From NCBI GenBank assembly GCA_951799425.1, contig OX637402.1:6104001-6168000 (forward strand): a stretch of DNA of 64,000 nucleotides. Reading direction: 5' to 3'. This stretch comes from Ilex aquifolium (Eukaryota > Streptophyta > Magnoliopsida > Aquifoliales > Aquifoliaceae). The position numbers and the translations under genes are program-made. The notes below the pieces were generated by a model. It was given only the letters and a program-made list of their open reading frames with translations. It did no database searches and was not told where the DNA came from. Below are positions 38,372 to 50,480 of this stretch, in pieces; the stretch's first letter is position 1, and every line of letters begins with the position of its first letter.

Positions 38372-40300
38372 TTCTTCCCCCCTTAAAAGAATTTCGTCCC
38401 CGAAATTCACACCCACATGCACATTCGACCATATGCATAAGTTACAACATTACTGCCTCACTGTCCCTCATGTATCCGTCTCTCTCCCGGACTAGGTTCT
38501 AGACGCAACCAAGTCCGTCCGTAAAGGCACCACATATCCCATGTACCTCTGTCCCATTTCCGGGACTACTAGAATAGGGGGTAAAGTAACCTTCTTTGTA
38601 ATTTGACAATAGTACCGAAGCATCCCAAGGTGAAGCATTCGGTAGTGAAGTCCTTATTCAAACTAGAGTTCTCACAACTCTACTCGTGTCATTCTATGAG
38701 GAGCCATAGAGTAGACAACATACCGGGGTGTAACTTAACACTGAAGTCTACATCCCAATGTGGAGGCAAACATTCGTAAGCTCCTAAAACTTAAAACATA
38801 CACACTCTGAGGTGTAAACAGTGACTCGCTGACGATCACAATCACCGACGACTCAGTGTGCCGTCAATCCGTCCATCCCAAGGATGACATCAAACCCGAC
38901 ATGTCCACGACCCTAAGGTCCATAGTGAGTAGAGTCCCCGAGATCTCAAACTCACAACCGTCATATCTGATCAATGTAGGCCCTAATCCCTAAGGTGGAA
39001 TTCACCCCTGAGGACTCTTCTAGAGTTATAATATTTAAAACTGTACCATGCACAAAACATGAAGAATAACAGTATTTGACACGCTCAAGTCAAATAACAC
39101 GTGTACCCATAAATAAGGAATAAGTGATGTACCGTGGGTCGCTGCCTGATCTCCCGACTCACTCTATGGTGCAACATCAAAGACCGTTTCCTGGGTCTCC
39201 AATGTTGTCGCTTCAGAGTCTTGTTCTTGGCCTTGGCCCATACCTTGGCTCATCCGGTCTGATTGCGGAGTCTCCGCACGTGGCGTACTAGGGACTTGCA
39301 CAACGCTCTGTAGTTGGGACTGATTTCCCTGGTCCTTAGTGGAATAGGGAAGAACAATACGTGCCTGTGTGAGTCCCACCGACGACTGGGATTGAGAAGT
39401 CTCGGAACTCTGTGAGGTTTGCCTCAGGGGGCAATCCTTCTTCCTATGGCCCGGTTGTCGACAATAGAAACATGTCTTCTGGCCTCCTTGAAACGTTCCC
39501 TTGAATTTCTTCCCTCCTTGGGACAAAAGATTTTGGGCTTGAACCCGCTCCTGTGATCCATGCCTCTGAGGACAATCCCTCCTCGTATGACCCACTTGGC
39601 GACAATGATAACATGGCCCCTGCCCCGCTTGGCTGGGAACCCTGAAGTGCCCACTACTTTGGGAGGTTTGCCCTTGGCCTTGGCCTTGATAGCCGCGGCC
39701 CTGCCCCAATGATTCTTGTGGGCTCGATGCCTTTTGCTTTTTCCGTGGCCGTTGATGGCCCATGGAACTTAAACTCCTTTGGATGGCTTGAGCCCCTTGG
39801 TTCAAATTGGCGCTTGCCTGTGCTAGGTTAGCAGCCATCGTACTCACAGCCTCCATATAGGCTTGTTGGTCCAAAGCCGGTAGTGGTTGGTTGTTCCGTC
39901 CACCGCCTAGACGTCCCCTTCCTCTATATGCCATCTACACACATGTCAAATAGCAATAGAGTACTAACTTAATATCCCAAGGTAGGGATCAAGTTCAAAA
40001 CATTGAGAATTCTCTCATCGTGTCCCTAGTAGAGCGAGTGTCTCACACTAGTAGACATTTAACCCATGAACTATCCCGTTCATCCTTTTCCGAACCCCCA
40101 AGGTTATGTTTTCTAAACCTAGTGTTCCTCTTTTCCATATACATTTTACCATGTATATAATTTAAACATAACACATAATCATGTAGCACATAATCATGTA
40201 ACAAATAAAACACATAACATGAATGCACATGGAATGCAATGGTGTAAACCCATTCCCCTCAAGCCCTAGGTAATCGTATACCTATGCTCTGATACCAAGC
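38372..40300 (-). mobile_element. Internal region 7 (1929 bp)
   Basis: Same layout as internal region 1. The leader beside LTR 8 has the taatcg variant also seen beside LTRs 3, 4 and 9. Confidence 0.9.
39164..39934 (-). CDS. Capsid-less gag-like protein, unit 7
   Basis: 256 aa, identical in protein sequence to the unit 1 copy. Confidence 0.87.
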   Translation of the reverse strand: MAYRGRGRLGGGRNNQPLPALDQQAYMEAVSTMAANLAQASANLNQGAQAIQRSLSSMGHQRPRKKQKASSPQESLGQGRGYQGQGQGQTSQSSGHFRVPSQAGQGPCYHCRQVGHTRRDCPQRHGSQERVQAQNLLSQGGKKFKGTFQGGQKTCFYCRQPGHRKKDCPLRQTSQSSETSQSQSSVGLTQARIVLPYSTKDQGNQSQLQSVVQVPSTPRAETPQSDRMSQGMGQGQEQDSEATTLETQETVFDVAP

Positions 40301-43300
40301 TGTGACGCCCCAAAACCCGGGGGTCCTTTATTAACCGTTGACCATCCGTCAACCCGCGGAAATACTCGTGATAGTCGTATAACCCGACACCACGTCATTC
40401 ACGTGCTTTTAACCGGATTTACCATCCACAAGATCAATTATACCTCAAATTATGTCCATTTATGTCATAGGAACCAAAGAAAACCAAGCCCAAAAGCATG
40501 GCTAAGCATTTTGAAAATTTCAAATTTTTGGAAAACCTTCCGGAAGGTTTTGACTCAACCTTCCGGAAGGTTTGCTCACTGGAAAAGTTCTTCCGGAAGG
40601 TTTTTCTTAACCTTCCGGAAGGTTTTGCCTTCTGGAAATAGATTGAAAAAAATGAAACGTGTCGGCCTTCCGGAAGGTGTACTCAAACCTTCCGGAAGGT
40701 TTTGCTCACTGGAAAGGTTCTTCCGGAAGGTTTTTCTTCACCTTCCGGAAGGTTTTGCCTTCTGGAAAATAGATTGAAAATGAGACGTGTCGACCTTCCG
40801 GAAGGTGTACTCCACCTTCCGGAAGGTTTTACCTTCTGGACCACAATTCTGCCTTAACCTTCCGGAAGGTGTTAGTGACCTTCCGAAAGGTTTTGCCCAG
40901 AATTTCTTCCTTCCTTAGTTTTTCAATTCGAATCCGTTTCAATTTGCTTCAAAATCATCCAAAACTTATACAATGAAGTTTCTAACATAAAACATTGTTT
41001 GTACAAGTTCTATTACAACCCAATACATATATTTACATGTCAATATCAAATTTCCTTAAAATTTTTACAAACATTCAAAACAAAGCCACATCCGGCTTTC
41101 TTCGTCCTTGAAGCCCGTATGAGGGTCTTCCACCCATGCATATCCCACACCTGAAAATGTTGTCCCACGAAGGGTGAGCCACGCTCAATAGGATATCCTC
41201 CTACAGAGGCTACTCCCCAACCTAAATGCATATGAAATGCGCACATTCAACGATCAACAAGCATCAACCAATCCAACAAGAGTACACACTTCAATGTTAG
41301 AAAGCTACCATGCTATGCTATGTCATGCCATGATATGAGATGGAACTCACTCACGCACCTTATCCCGAGTCTTCCCCGACTCACACAACACAATGCAAAA
41401 GCCAATGTGTATGAACCCGTCTATTGACGGAAAAACCCTCCCAATGATCGTTTGAATTAAAAGTTATATCTTTATAAAATCAAATCATTGTTTGAGGCTA
41501 CCCATTGAATGGGTGTTTTTATATAACAAAATCTTGTGTCTTCCTGGGCAACGGATTTTGGAATCGCACCGCCGGCTCCGTGGGCCTATCTACACTTTTT
41601 GGACTTGCACCGTCGGAGTGTATGAACCAGTGGTTCCGGGTTTTTCACCCGAGGGAGTGTCTAGCCCTACTTGCTCTACCCGACACAAGTTTTCCTTATG
41701 CAATGCAACCGTGCAACTCAATCGGATCTTCGATCCCGACTTTCCCGAGTTCACATACCAACCACTAAGATTTGGTGTTTGATCCGCAACACATGCACAC
41801 ACCCACACTCATGCCTATGACCCATGAATGCGATGTCAACTCACCCACACATACTCATGTCTTATAACCATGAATGTGATGTACCCATGTGAATGCAATG
41901 TAATGTACCAATTGCACTATAACCACATGTTCGATATGTATGAGTGCCATATGAACAATATCAAGATAAATCTACATATTCATGGTACTTCATATCATAA
42001 GCACATAAATACCATAATTCAACACATTATCAATATATAGCAAGCATGCCTATATCAACATTTCATCCAATAACCATTTTCAAACATGTTATCACATAAG
42101 CATGCAATTAACATAGCAAACTCATCAATACATCATTCTAGGCATTTAATCAAGGAAGTGATCTAAGTCATTTCTCTAATTATTTTGTAAGTGTTAAGGC
42201 TCTAACACCCTTCTTTTCCATACCAACATCTCATATAAGCAACTAAGGTGAGGAATAATCCCAAATAGGAAGAATCCTACACGTCATCACGTATCACAAG
42301 AAATTACTCTAAGTAATTTCTACACCACCATTTCAAGATAGGATATATTGTATCCACTTTCAACATCCATTTAATCATGTCACCAACAACAGGTAAAAGC
42401 CCCATTTAATCAAGTCACCACCCATATGTAAGAGTCCTATACAAGGTCTCCTACATCAACCCCTTTTCACATAAACATCATAGCCTGAAATAAGCCCAAA
42501 ACAGCCCATAAGTTTAACCCAAAACAGTCCGCAATTTCAGCCTCAAGGCAACCACAATTTCAGTCCCCAAACAACCATAAAAACAGTCCACTAATTAGCC
42601 ACAAAACAATCCACTAATTAGCCACAAAACATTCCACTAATTAACCACAAAACAGTCCCCAAATTAAGCTACATAGCAGCCCCGAAATAGGCTATAAACC
42701 AGTCCACTATTTCATTCACTTCCACAAAGATATACAAGTAACTTCCATATATCAATTGTAAGCTAAAATTTAGCTTAAGTTATTCATATAATCAATTCTT
42801 CATTTCCTTAAAAACATACAATTCCAATTGTGAATCACACCACCCAAACATGTTATTCCACTTTCGTTCAAATAACAACTTTTATCCTTTAAGGCATTTC
42901 ATCAAACGCCATATAAGCATAATGTCATGTAACCACAAGGTATAGCCCACACACATCAATTATCATCATCAAACTCAAGAAATCATATCTAGTGATTTCT
43001 ACATAACTATACCAAGATAGAATTTATTCTATCCATTTCCTAATATCCACATATCATAATCCCCCAAGAGAATTATAAAGCAACCACCTCTAAATGTCAA
43101 TTCCATTTAGAATTTCACTTTACCAATTTTCCCATATCCATTTTCTACACTTCAAGTTCCTTCATGAAATTTACCCAACAAGTAAATATATGCACCCATT
43201 TCATACCAACCTTGCTTAGCACATTTGGTACCCATTTCCCACACATAAAATGCATTAGTGGTACATTAAACTAGAGAATGTGATTTAAATCATACCAACC

Positions 43301-44097
43301 ATTCTCAATACCCATTTCACCCAATTAACCACAATAGGCAAGTGATACACCTACCCATTCCATATAACCTTCCTAGGTTGGAAATAAACCTAAGTAGGAA
43401 GAAAACCCTACCTCTTGTAGCGTGTAGAATCGCCGTGGGAAGCTCCTAGAACTCAAAGCAAGCTTGAATCCTTCACTTCCAAATTTTCGGCCCTCCAACG
43501 TTCGGTGAAAACCGTCGTTTTTGGTACCCACGCGTAGCCCTCGACGCGTAGAGCAACTCTTGTTCTTGGCCCGAGTCGATTTGAGCGCTAGAACGGAGTA
43601 GATCGTAGAGAGAAGGTGGAGTTTTCTCTCATTTTCCCTCTCTTCTTTTCTCTCGGCTGAAGGGTGAAGGAGAAGTCTGATTTTTCAGACTTTAGGCCCC
43701 TATTTATATTTTTAGGATACTTGGCCCACAATTGGCCACATGTCCTATTTAATTTCGGGTCCGTTTTAATCACGAAACGATTAAATTTCGCTCCGGTTTG
43801 AGTTCAAAATATTTTTATTTTAACTTGCCTCTAATATTTCCCCAAACTTTAAAATTTTATAAAAATTTCGTGTACGGGGTCACCCGAGGCCCGTTCGTCT
43901 CGTAAAACGCGAAAAATCCGACCATCTCGGAATTCAACGAAATTTGACGTGGTAACTAGATTTCGCGAGACGAATCCAACGGTGAAATCCGTTTCGTCAT
44001 TCGAGATCTAGAAAAATTCAGTTTTTCAACTAGTCCCGAAGTGGCAATTCACCTATTGCCCTTGTTCGTCAAAGTTTAAATTTTCCAGGGTTTCACA
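40301..44097 (-). repeat. LTR 8 of the array (3797 bp, short variant)
   Basis: This LTR is 10 bp shorter than the usual form, near 43660, between short direct repeats ggctgaa. LTR 9 has the same length variant, so the two descend from one short copy or were converted. Confidence 0.92.
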
Positions 44098-46026
44098 TTC
44101 TTCCCCCCTTAAAAGAATTTCGTCCCCGAAATTCACACCCACATGCACATTCGACCATATGCATAAGTTACAACATTACTGCCTCACTGTCCCTCATGTA
44201 TCCGTCTCTCTCCCGGACTAGGTTCTAGACGCAACCAAGTCCGTCCGTAAAGGCACCACATATCCCATGTACCTCTGTCCCATTTCCGGGACTACTAGAA
44301 TAGGGGGTAAAGTAACCTTCTTTGTAATTTGACAATAGTACCGAAGCATCCCAAGGTGAAGCATTCGGTAGTGAAGTCCTTATTCAAACTAGAGTTCTCA
44401 CAACTCTACTCGTGTCATTCTATGAGGAGCCATAGAGTAGACAACATACCGGGGTGTAACTTAACACTGAAGTCTACATCCCAATGTGGAGGCAAACATT
44501 CGTAAGCTCCTAAAACTTAAAACATACACACTCTGAGGTGTAAACAGTGACTCGCTGACGATCACAATCACCGACGACTCAGTGTGCCGTCAATCCGTCC
44601 ATCCCAAGGATGACATCAAACCCGACATGTCCACGACCCTAAGGTCCATAGTGAGTAGAGTCCCCGAGATCTCAAACTCACAACCGTCATATCTGATCAA
44701 TGTAGGCCCTAATCCCTAAGGTGGAATTCACCCCTGAGGACTCTTCTAGAGTTATAATATTTAAAACTGTACCATGCACAAAACATGAAGAATAACAGTA
44801 TTTGACACGCTCAAGTCAAATAACACGTGTACCCATAAATAAGGAATAAGTGATGTACCGTGGGTCGCTGCCTGATCTCCCGACTCACTCTATGGTGCAA
44901 CATCAAAGACCGTTTCCTGGGTCTCCAATGTTGTCGCTTCAGAGTCTTGTTCTTGGCCTTGGCCCATACCTTGGCTCATCCGGTCTGATTGCGGAGTCTC
45001 CGCACGTGGCGTACTAGGGACTTGCACAACGCTCTGTAGTTGGGACTGATTTCCCTGGTCCTTAGTGGAATAGGGAAGAACAATACGTGCCTGTGTGAGT
45101 CCCACCGACGACTGGGATTGAGAAGTCTCGGAACTCTGTGAGGTTTGCCTCAGGGGGCAATCCTTCTTCCTATGGCCCGGTTGTCGACAATAGAAACATG
45201 TCTTCTGGCCTCCTTGAAACGTTCCCTTGAATTTCTTCCCTCCTTGGGACAAAAGATTTTGGGCTTGAACCTGCTCCTGTGATCCATGCCTCTGAGGACA
45301 ATCCCTCCTCGTATGACCCACTTGGCGACAATGATAACATGGCCCCTGCCCTGCTTGGCTGGGAACCCTGAAGTGCCCACTACTTTGGGAGGTTTGCCCT
45401 TGGCCTTGGCCTTGATAGCCGCGGCCCTGCCCCAATGATTCTTGTGGGCTCGATGCCTTTTGCTTTTTCCGTGGCCGTTGATGGCCCATGGAACTTAAAC
45501 TCCTTTGGATGGCTTGAGCCCCTTGGTTCAAATTGGCGCTTGCCTGTGCTAGGTTAGCAGCCATCGTACTCACAGCCTCCATATAGGCTTGTTGGTCCAA
45601 AGCCGGTAGTGGTTGGTTGTTCCGTCCACCGCCTAGACGTCCCCTTCCTCTATATGCCATCTACACACATGTCAAATAGCAATAGAGTACTAACTTAATA
45701 TCCCAAGGTAGGGATCAAGTTCAAAACATTGAGAATTCTCTCATCGTGTCCCTAGTAGAGCGAGTGTCTCACACTAGTAGACATTTAACCCATGAACTAT
45801 CCCGTTCATCCTTTTCCGAACCCCCAAGGTTATGTTTTCTAAACCTAGTGTTCCTCTTTTCCATATACATTTTACCATGTATATAATTTAAACATAACAC
45901 ATAATCATGTAGCACATAATCATGTAACAAATAAAACACATAACATGAATGCACATGGAATGCAATGGTGTAAACCCATTCCCCTCAAGCCCTAGGTAAT
46001 CGTATACCTATGCTCTGATACCAAGC
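44098..46026 (-). mobile_element. Internal region 8 (1929 bp)
   Basis: Same layout as internal region 1, with two private CG-to-TG changes in the gag region. Confidence 0.9.
44890..45660 (-). CDS. Capsid-less gag-like protein, unit 8
   Basis: 256 aa, the only copy whose protein differs: residue 130, between the two knuckles, is Gln instead of Arg. Both knuckles are intact. Confidence 0.87.
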   Translation of the reverse strand: MAYRGRGRLGGGRNNQPLPALDQQAYMEAVSTMAANLAQASANLNQGAQAIQRSLSSMGHQRPRKKQKASSPQESLGQGRGYQGQGQGQTSQSSGHFRVPSQAGQGPCYHCRQVGHTRRDCPQRHGSQEQVQAQNLLSQGGKKFKGTFQGGQKTCFYCRQPGHRKKDCPLRQTSQSSETSQSQSSVGLTQARIVLPYSTKDQGNQSQLQSVVQVPSTPRAETPQSDRMSQGMGQGQEQDSEATTLETQETVFDVAP

Positions 46027-49000
46027 TGTGACGCCCCAAAACCCGGGGGTCCTTTATTAACCGTTGACCATCCGTCAACCCGCGGAAATACTCGTGATAG
46101 TCGTATAACCCGACACCACGTCATTCACGTTCTTTTAACCGGATTTACCATCCACAAGATCAATTATACCTCAAATTATGTCCATTTATGTCATAGGAAC
46201 CAAAGAAAACCAAGCCCAAAAGCATGGCTAAGCATTTTGAAAATTTCAAATTTTTGGAAAACCTTCCGGAAGGTTTTGACTCAACCTTCCGGAAGGTTTG
46301 CTCACTGGAAAAGTTCTTCCGGAAGGTTTTTCTTAACCTTCCGGAAGGTTTTGCCTTCTGGAAATAGATTGAAAAAAATGAAACGTGTCGGCCTTCCGGA
46401 AGGTGTACTCAAACCTTCCGGAAGGTTTTGCTCACTGGAAAGGTTCTTCCGGAAGGTTTTTCTTCACCTTCCGGAAGGTTTTGCCTTCTGGAAAATAGAT
46501 TGAAAATGAGACGTGTCGACCTTCCGGAAGGTGTACTCCACCTTCCGGAAGGTTTTACCTTCTGGACCACAATTCTGCCTTAACCTTCCGGAAGGTGTTA
46601 GTGACCTTCCGAAAGGTTTTGCCCAGAATTTCTTCCTTCCTTAGTTTTTCAATTCGAATCCGTTTCAATTTGCTTCAAAATCATCCAAAACTTATACAAT
46701 GAAGTTTCTAACATAAAACATTGTTTGTACAAGTTCTATTACAACCCAATACATATATTTACATGTCAATATCAAATTTCCTTAAAATTTTTACAAACAT
46801 TCAAAACAAAGCCACATCCGGCTTTCTTCGTCCTTGAAGCCCGTATGAGGGTCTTCCACCCATGCATATCCCACACCTGAAAATGTTGTCCCACGAAGGG
46901 TGAGCCACGCTCAATAGGATATCCTCCTACAGAGGCTACTCCCCAACCTAAATGCATATGAAATGCGCACATTCAACGATCAACAAGCATCAACCAATCC
47001 AACAAGAGTACACACTTCAATGTTAAAAAGCTACCATGCTATGGTATGTCATGCCATGATATGAGATGGAACTCACTCACGCACCTTATCCCGAGTCTTC
47101 CCCGACTCACACAACACAATGCAAAAGCCAATGTGTATGAACCCGTCTATTGACGGAAAAACCCTCCCAATGATCATTTGAATTAAAAGTTATATCTTTA
47201 TAAAATCAAATCATTGTTTGAGGCTACCCATTGAATGGGTGTTTTTATATAACAAAATCTTGTGTCTTCCTGGGCAACGGATTTTGGAATCGCACCGCCG
47301 GCTCCGTGGGCCTATCTACACTTTTTGGACTTGCACCGTCGGAGTGTATGAACCAGTGGTTCCGGGTTTTTCACCCGAGGGAGTGTCTAGCCCTACTTGC
47401 TCTACCCGACACAAGTTTTCCTTATGCAATGCAACCGTGCAACTCAATCGGATCTTCGATCCCGACTTTCCCGAGTTCACATACCAACCACCAAGATTTG
47501 GTGTTTGATCCGCAACACATGCACACACCCACACTCATGCCTATGACCCATGAATGCGATGTCAACTCACCCACACATACTCATGTCTTATAACCATGAA
47601 TGTGATGTACCCATGTGAATGCAATGTAATGTACCAATTGCACTATAACCACATGTTCGATATGTATGAGTGCCATATGAACAATATCAAGATAAATCTA
47701 CATATTCATGGTACTTCATATCATAAGCACATAAATACCATAATTCAACACATTATCAATATATAGCAAGCATGCCTATATCAACATTTCATCCAATAAC
47801 CATTTTCAAACATGTTATCACATAAGCATGCAATTAACATAGCAAACTCATCAATACATCATTCTAGGCATTTAATCAAGGAAGTGATCTAAGTCATTTC
47901 TCTAATTATTTTGTAAGTGTTAAGGCTCTAACACCCTTCTTTTCCATACCAACATCTCATATAAGCAACTAAGGTGAGGAATAATCCCAAATAGGAAGAA
48001 TCCTACACGTCATCACGTATCACAAGAAATTACTCTAAGTAATTTCTACACCACCATTTCAAGATAGGATATATTGTATCCACTTTCAACATCCATTTAA
48101 TCATGTCACCAACAACAGGTAAAAGCCCCATTTAATCAAGTCACCACCCATATGTAAGAGTCCTATACAAGGTCTCCTACATCAACCCCTTTTCACATAA
48201 ACATCATAGCCTGAAATAAGCCCAAAACAGCCCATAAGTTTAACCCAAAACAGTCCGCAATTTCAGCCTCAAGGCAACCACAATTTCAGTCCCCAAACAA
48301 CCATAAAAACAGTCCACTAATTAGCCACAAAACAATCCACTAATTAGCCACAAAACATTCCACTAATTAACCACAAAACAGTCCCCAAATTAAGCTACAT
48401 AGCAGCCCCGAAATAGGCTATAAACCAGTCCACTATTTCATTCACTTCCACAAAGATATACAAGTAACTTCCATATATCAATTGTAAGCTAAAATTTAGC
48501 TTAAGTTATTCATATAATCAATTCTTCATTTCCTTAAAAACATACAATTCCAATTGTGAATCACACCACCCAAACATGTTATTCCACTTTCGTTCAAATA
48601 ACAACTTTTATCCTTTAAGGCATTTCATCAAACGCCATATAAGCATAATGTCATGTAACCACAAGGTATAGCCCACACACATCAATTATCATCATCAAAC
48701 TCAAGAAATCATATCTAGTGATTTCTACATAACTATACCAAGATAGAATTTATTCTATCCATTTCCTAATATCCACATATCATAATCCCCCAAGAGAATT
48801 ATAAAGCAACCACCTCTAAATGTCAATTCCATTTAGAATTTCACTTTACCAATTTTCCCATATCCATTTTCTACACTTCAAGTTCCTTCATGAAATTTAC
48901 CCAACAAGTAAATATATGCACCCATTTCATACCAACCTTGCTTAGCACATTTGGTACCCATTTCCCACACATAAAATGCATTAGTGGTACATTAAACTAG

Positions 49001-49823
49001 AGAATGTGATTTAAATCATACCAACCATTCTCAATACCCATTTCACCCAATTAACCACAATAGGCAAGTGATACACCTACCCATTCCATATAACCTTCCT
49101 AGGTTGGAAATAAACCTAAGTAGGAAGAAAACCCTACCTCTTGTAGCGTGTAGAATCGCCGTGGGAAGCTCCTAGAACTCAAAGCAAGCTTGAATCCTTC
49201 ACTTCCAAATTTTCGGCCCTCCAACGTTCGGTGAAAACCGTCGTTTTTGGTACCCACGCGTAGCCCTCGACGCGTAGAGCAACTCTTGTTCTTGGCCCGA
49301 GTCGATTTGAGCGCTAGAACGGAGTAGATCGTAGAGAGAAGGTGGAGTTTTCTCTCATTTTCCCTCTCTTCTTTTCTCTCGGCTGAAGGGTGAAGGAGAA
49401 GTCTGATTTTTCAGACTTTAGGCCCCTATTTATATTTTTAGGATACTTGGCCCACAATTGGCCACATGTCCTATTTAATTTCGGGTCCGTTTTAATCACG
49501 AAACGATTAAATTTCGCTCCGGTTTGAGTTCAAAATATTTTTATTTTAACTTGCCTCTAATATTTCCCCAAACTTTAAAATTTTATAAAAATTTCGTGTA
49601 CGGGGTCACCCGAGGCCCGTTCGTCTCGTAAAACGCGAAAAATCCGACCATCTCGGAATTCAACGAAATTTAACGTGGTAACTAGATTTCGCGAGACGAA
49701 TCCAACGGTGAAATCCGTTTCATCATTCGAGATCTAGAAAAATTCAGTTTTTCAACTAGTCCCGAAGTGGCAATTCACCTATTGCCCTTGTTCGTCAAAG
49801 TTTAAATTTTCCGGGGTTTCACA
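46027..49823 (-). repeat. LTR 9, right-hand terminal LTR of the array (3797 bp)
   Basis: This LTR has the same 10-bp length variant as LTR 8 and about six private substitutions. It ends ggggtttcaca at 49823 and is followed by gcttgtctatag, which is not the purine tract found after the other LTRs. On the minus strand this is the 5' LTR end that met target DNA. The next five bases, GCTTG (49824-49828), are the candidate target duplication; its partner would be left of the window. Confidence 0.92.
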
Positions 49824-50036
49824 GCTTGTCTATAGAAATGGGGCGTGAGTAGTTACTTATACCCTTCCGTAAAAGGTGAACATATGTATACTATTGGTTA
49901 GATTGGAAATGCTGATGTTTTATTCATATATTTATTTATATATATATTATACGCTTCGTGCATGATACATCGATGTACGTAATTTCGGTGTTGTGCTTGG
50001 AATTATGTCATCGATGCATCATCAACCTGCTGGTTA

Positions 50037-50254
50037 AATATCTACGGTGTTCCCACCGGTATGGCTTGTCCTCCACTGGAACACTGAGGATGTTCTACTG
50101 ATGCATGGTACAAAACTTAAATGATCCTCATGAATGGCTTGTCCTTCTGGGTTATTAGGGTTGTTTAACTACTATATATAACTATATTGCCAATCGAATA
50201 TCTACGGTGTTCCTATCGGTATGGTTTATCCTCCACCGGAACACTGAGGATGTT
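50037..50254. repeat. Two 58-bp direct repeats 160 bp apart
   Basis: 50037-50094 and 50197-50254 share the pattern aatatctacggtgttcc...ggaacactgaggatgtt with about six differences. The intervening segment catgaatggcttgtccttct also recurs with variation near 50307 and 50530, so a larger unit of roughly 160-220 bp has been duplicated and has drifted. Confidence 0.8.
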
Positions 50255-50360
50255 TAACTAGTATATATATATCACAGATGACCTATTGAGTAATTCAAGT
50301 ATTCCTCATGAATGGCTAGTCCTTCTAGTTCACTCGAATTAATCAATTGACACATCTATA

Positions 50361-50480
50361 ACCAGCTAACCTAAAAAGTTGATGTGTTATGACTTAATAT
50401 AACCAGCTAACCTAAGAAGTTGTTGTATTATGACTTAATACCACCAGCTAACCTAAGAAGTTGTTGTGTTATGGTTTATT
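50361..50480. repeat. 41-bp tandem repeat, three copies, with a fourth at 50584
   Basis: The unit accagctaacctaagaagtt...gtgttatgacttaat starts at 50361, 50402 and 50443, exactly 41 bp apart. A more diverged copy starts near 50584. It is noncoding and lies inside the LTR. Confidence 0.85.

Larger units (their letters stand above)
1..49823 (-). mobile_element. Tandem array of a non-autonomous Tekay/Del-like Ty3/gypsy LTR element (nine LTRs, eight full internal regions)
   Basis: The same sequence recurs with a period of 5736 bp (5722-5736 between successive LTR starts). Each period is one LTR of about 3.8 kb followed by about 1.93 kb of internal DNA, so neighbouring copies share LTRs rather than each having two. 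Read on the minus strand, the LTR starts TGTGAAACCCCGG and ends GGGGCGTCACA. It is followed by an initiator-Met-type primer site and preceded by a purine tract. The internal part keeps a gag-like ORF and a protease scrap; no reverse transcriptase, RNase H or integrase is visible. This matches the LARD / TR-GAG classes of non-autonomous plant elements. The chromovirus (Tekay/Del) assignment rests on the primer site, the LTR ends and the gag N-terminus, and is an inference. The left end is outside the window. Confidence 0.93.

Noticed and set aside
46027-49823. Edge unit more diverged than interior units, as expected for homogenised satellites
   Set aside because: LTR 9 has about six private changes but interior LTR 7 has about five, so the contrast is too weak by eye.
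1-49823. The array as a pure assembly artefact
   Set aside because: Units carry distinct length variants and private or shared substitutions, which copy-paste errors would not create. Copy number could still be wrong, so it is kept as a caveat.
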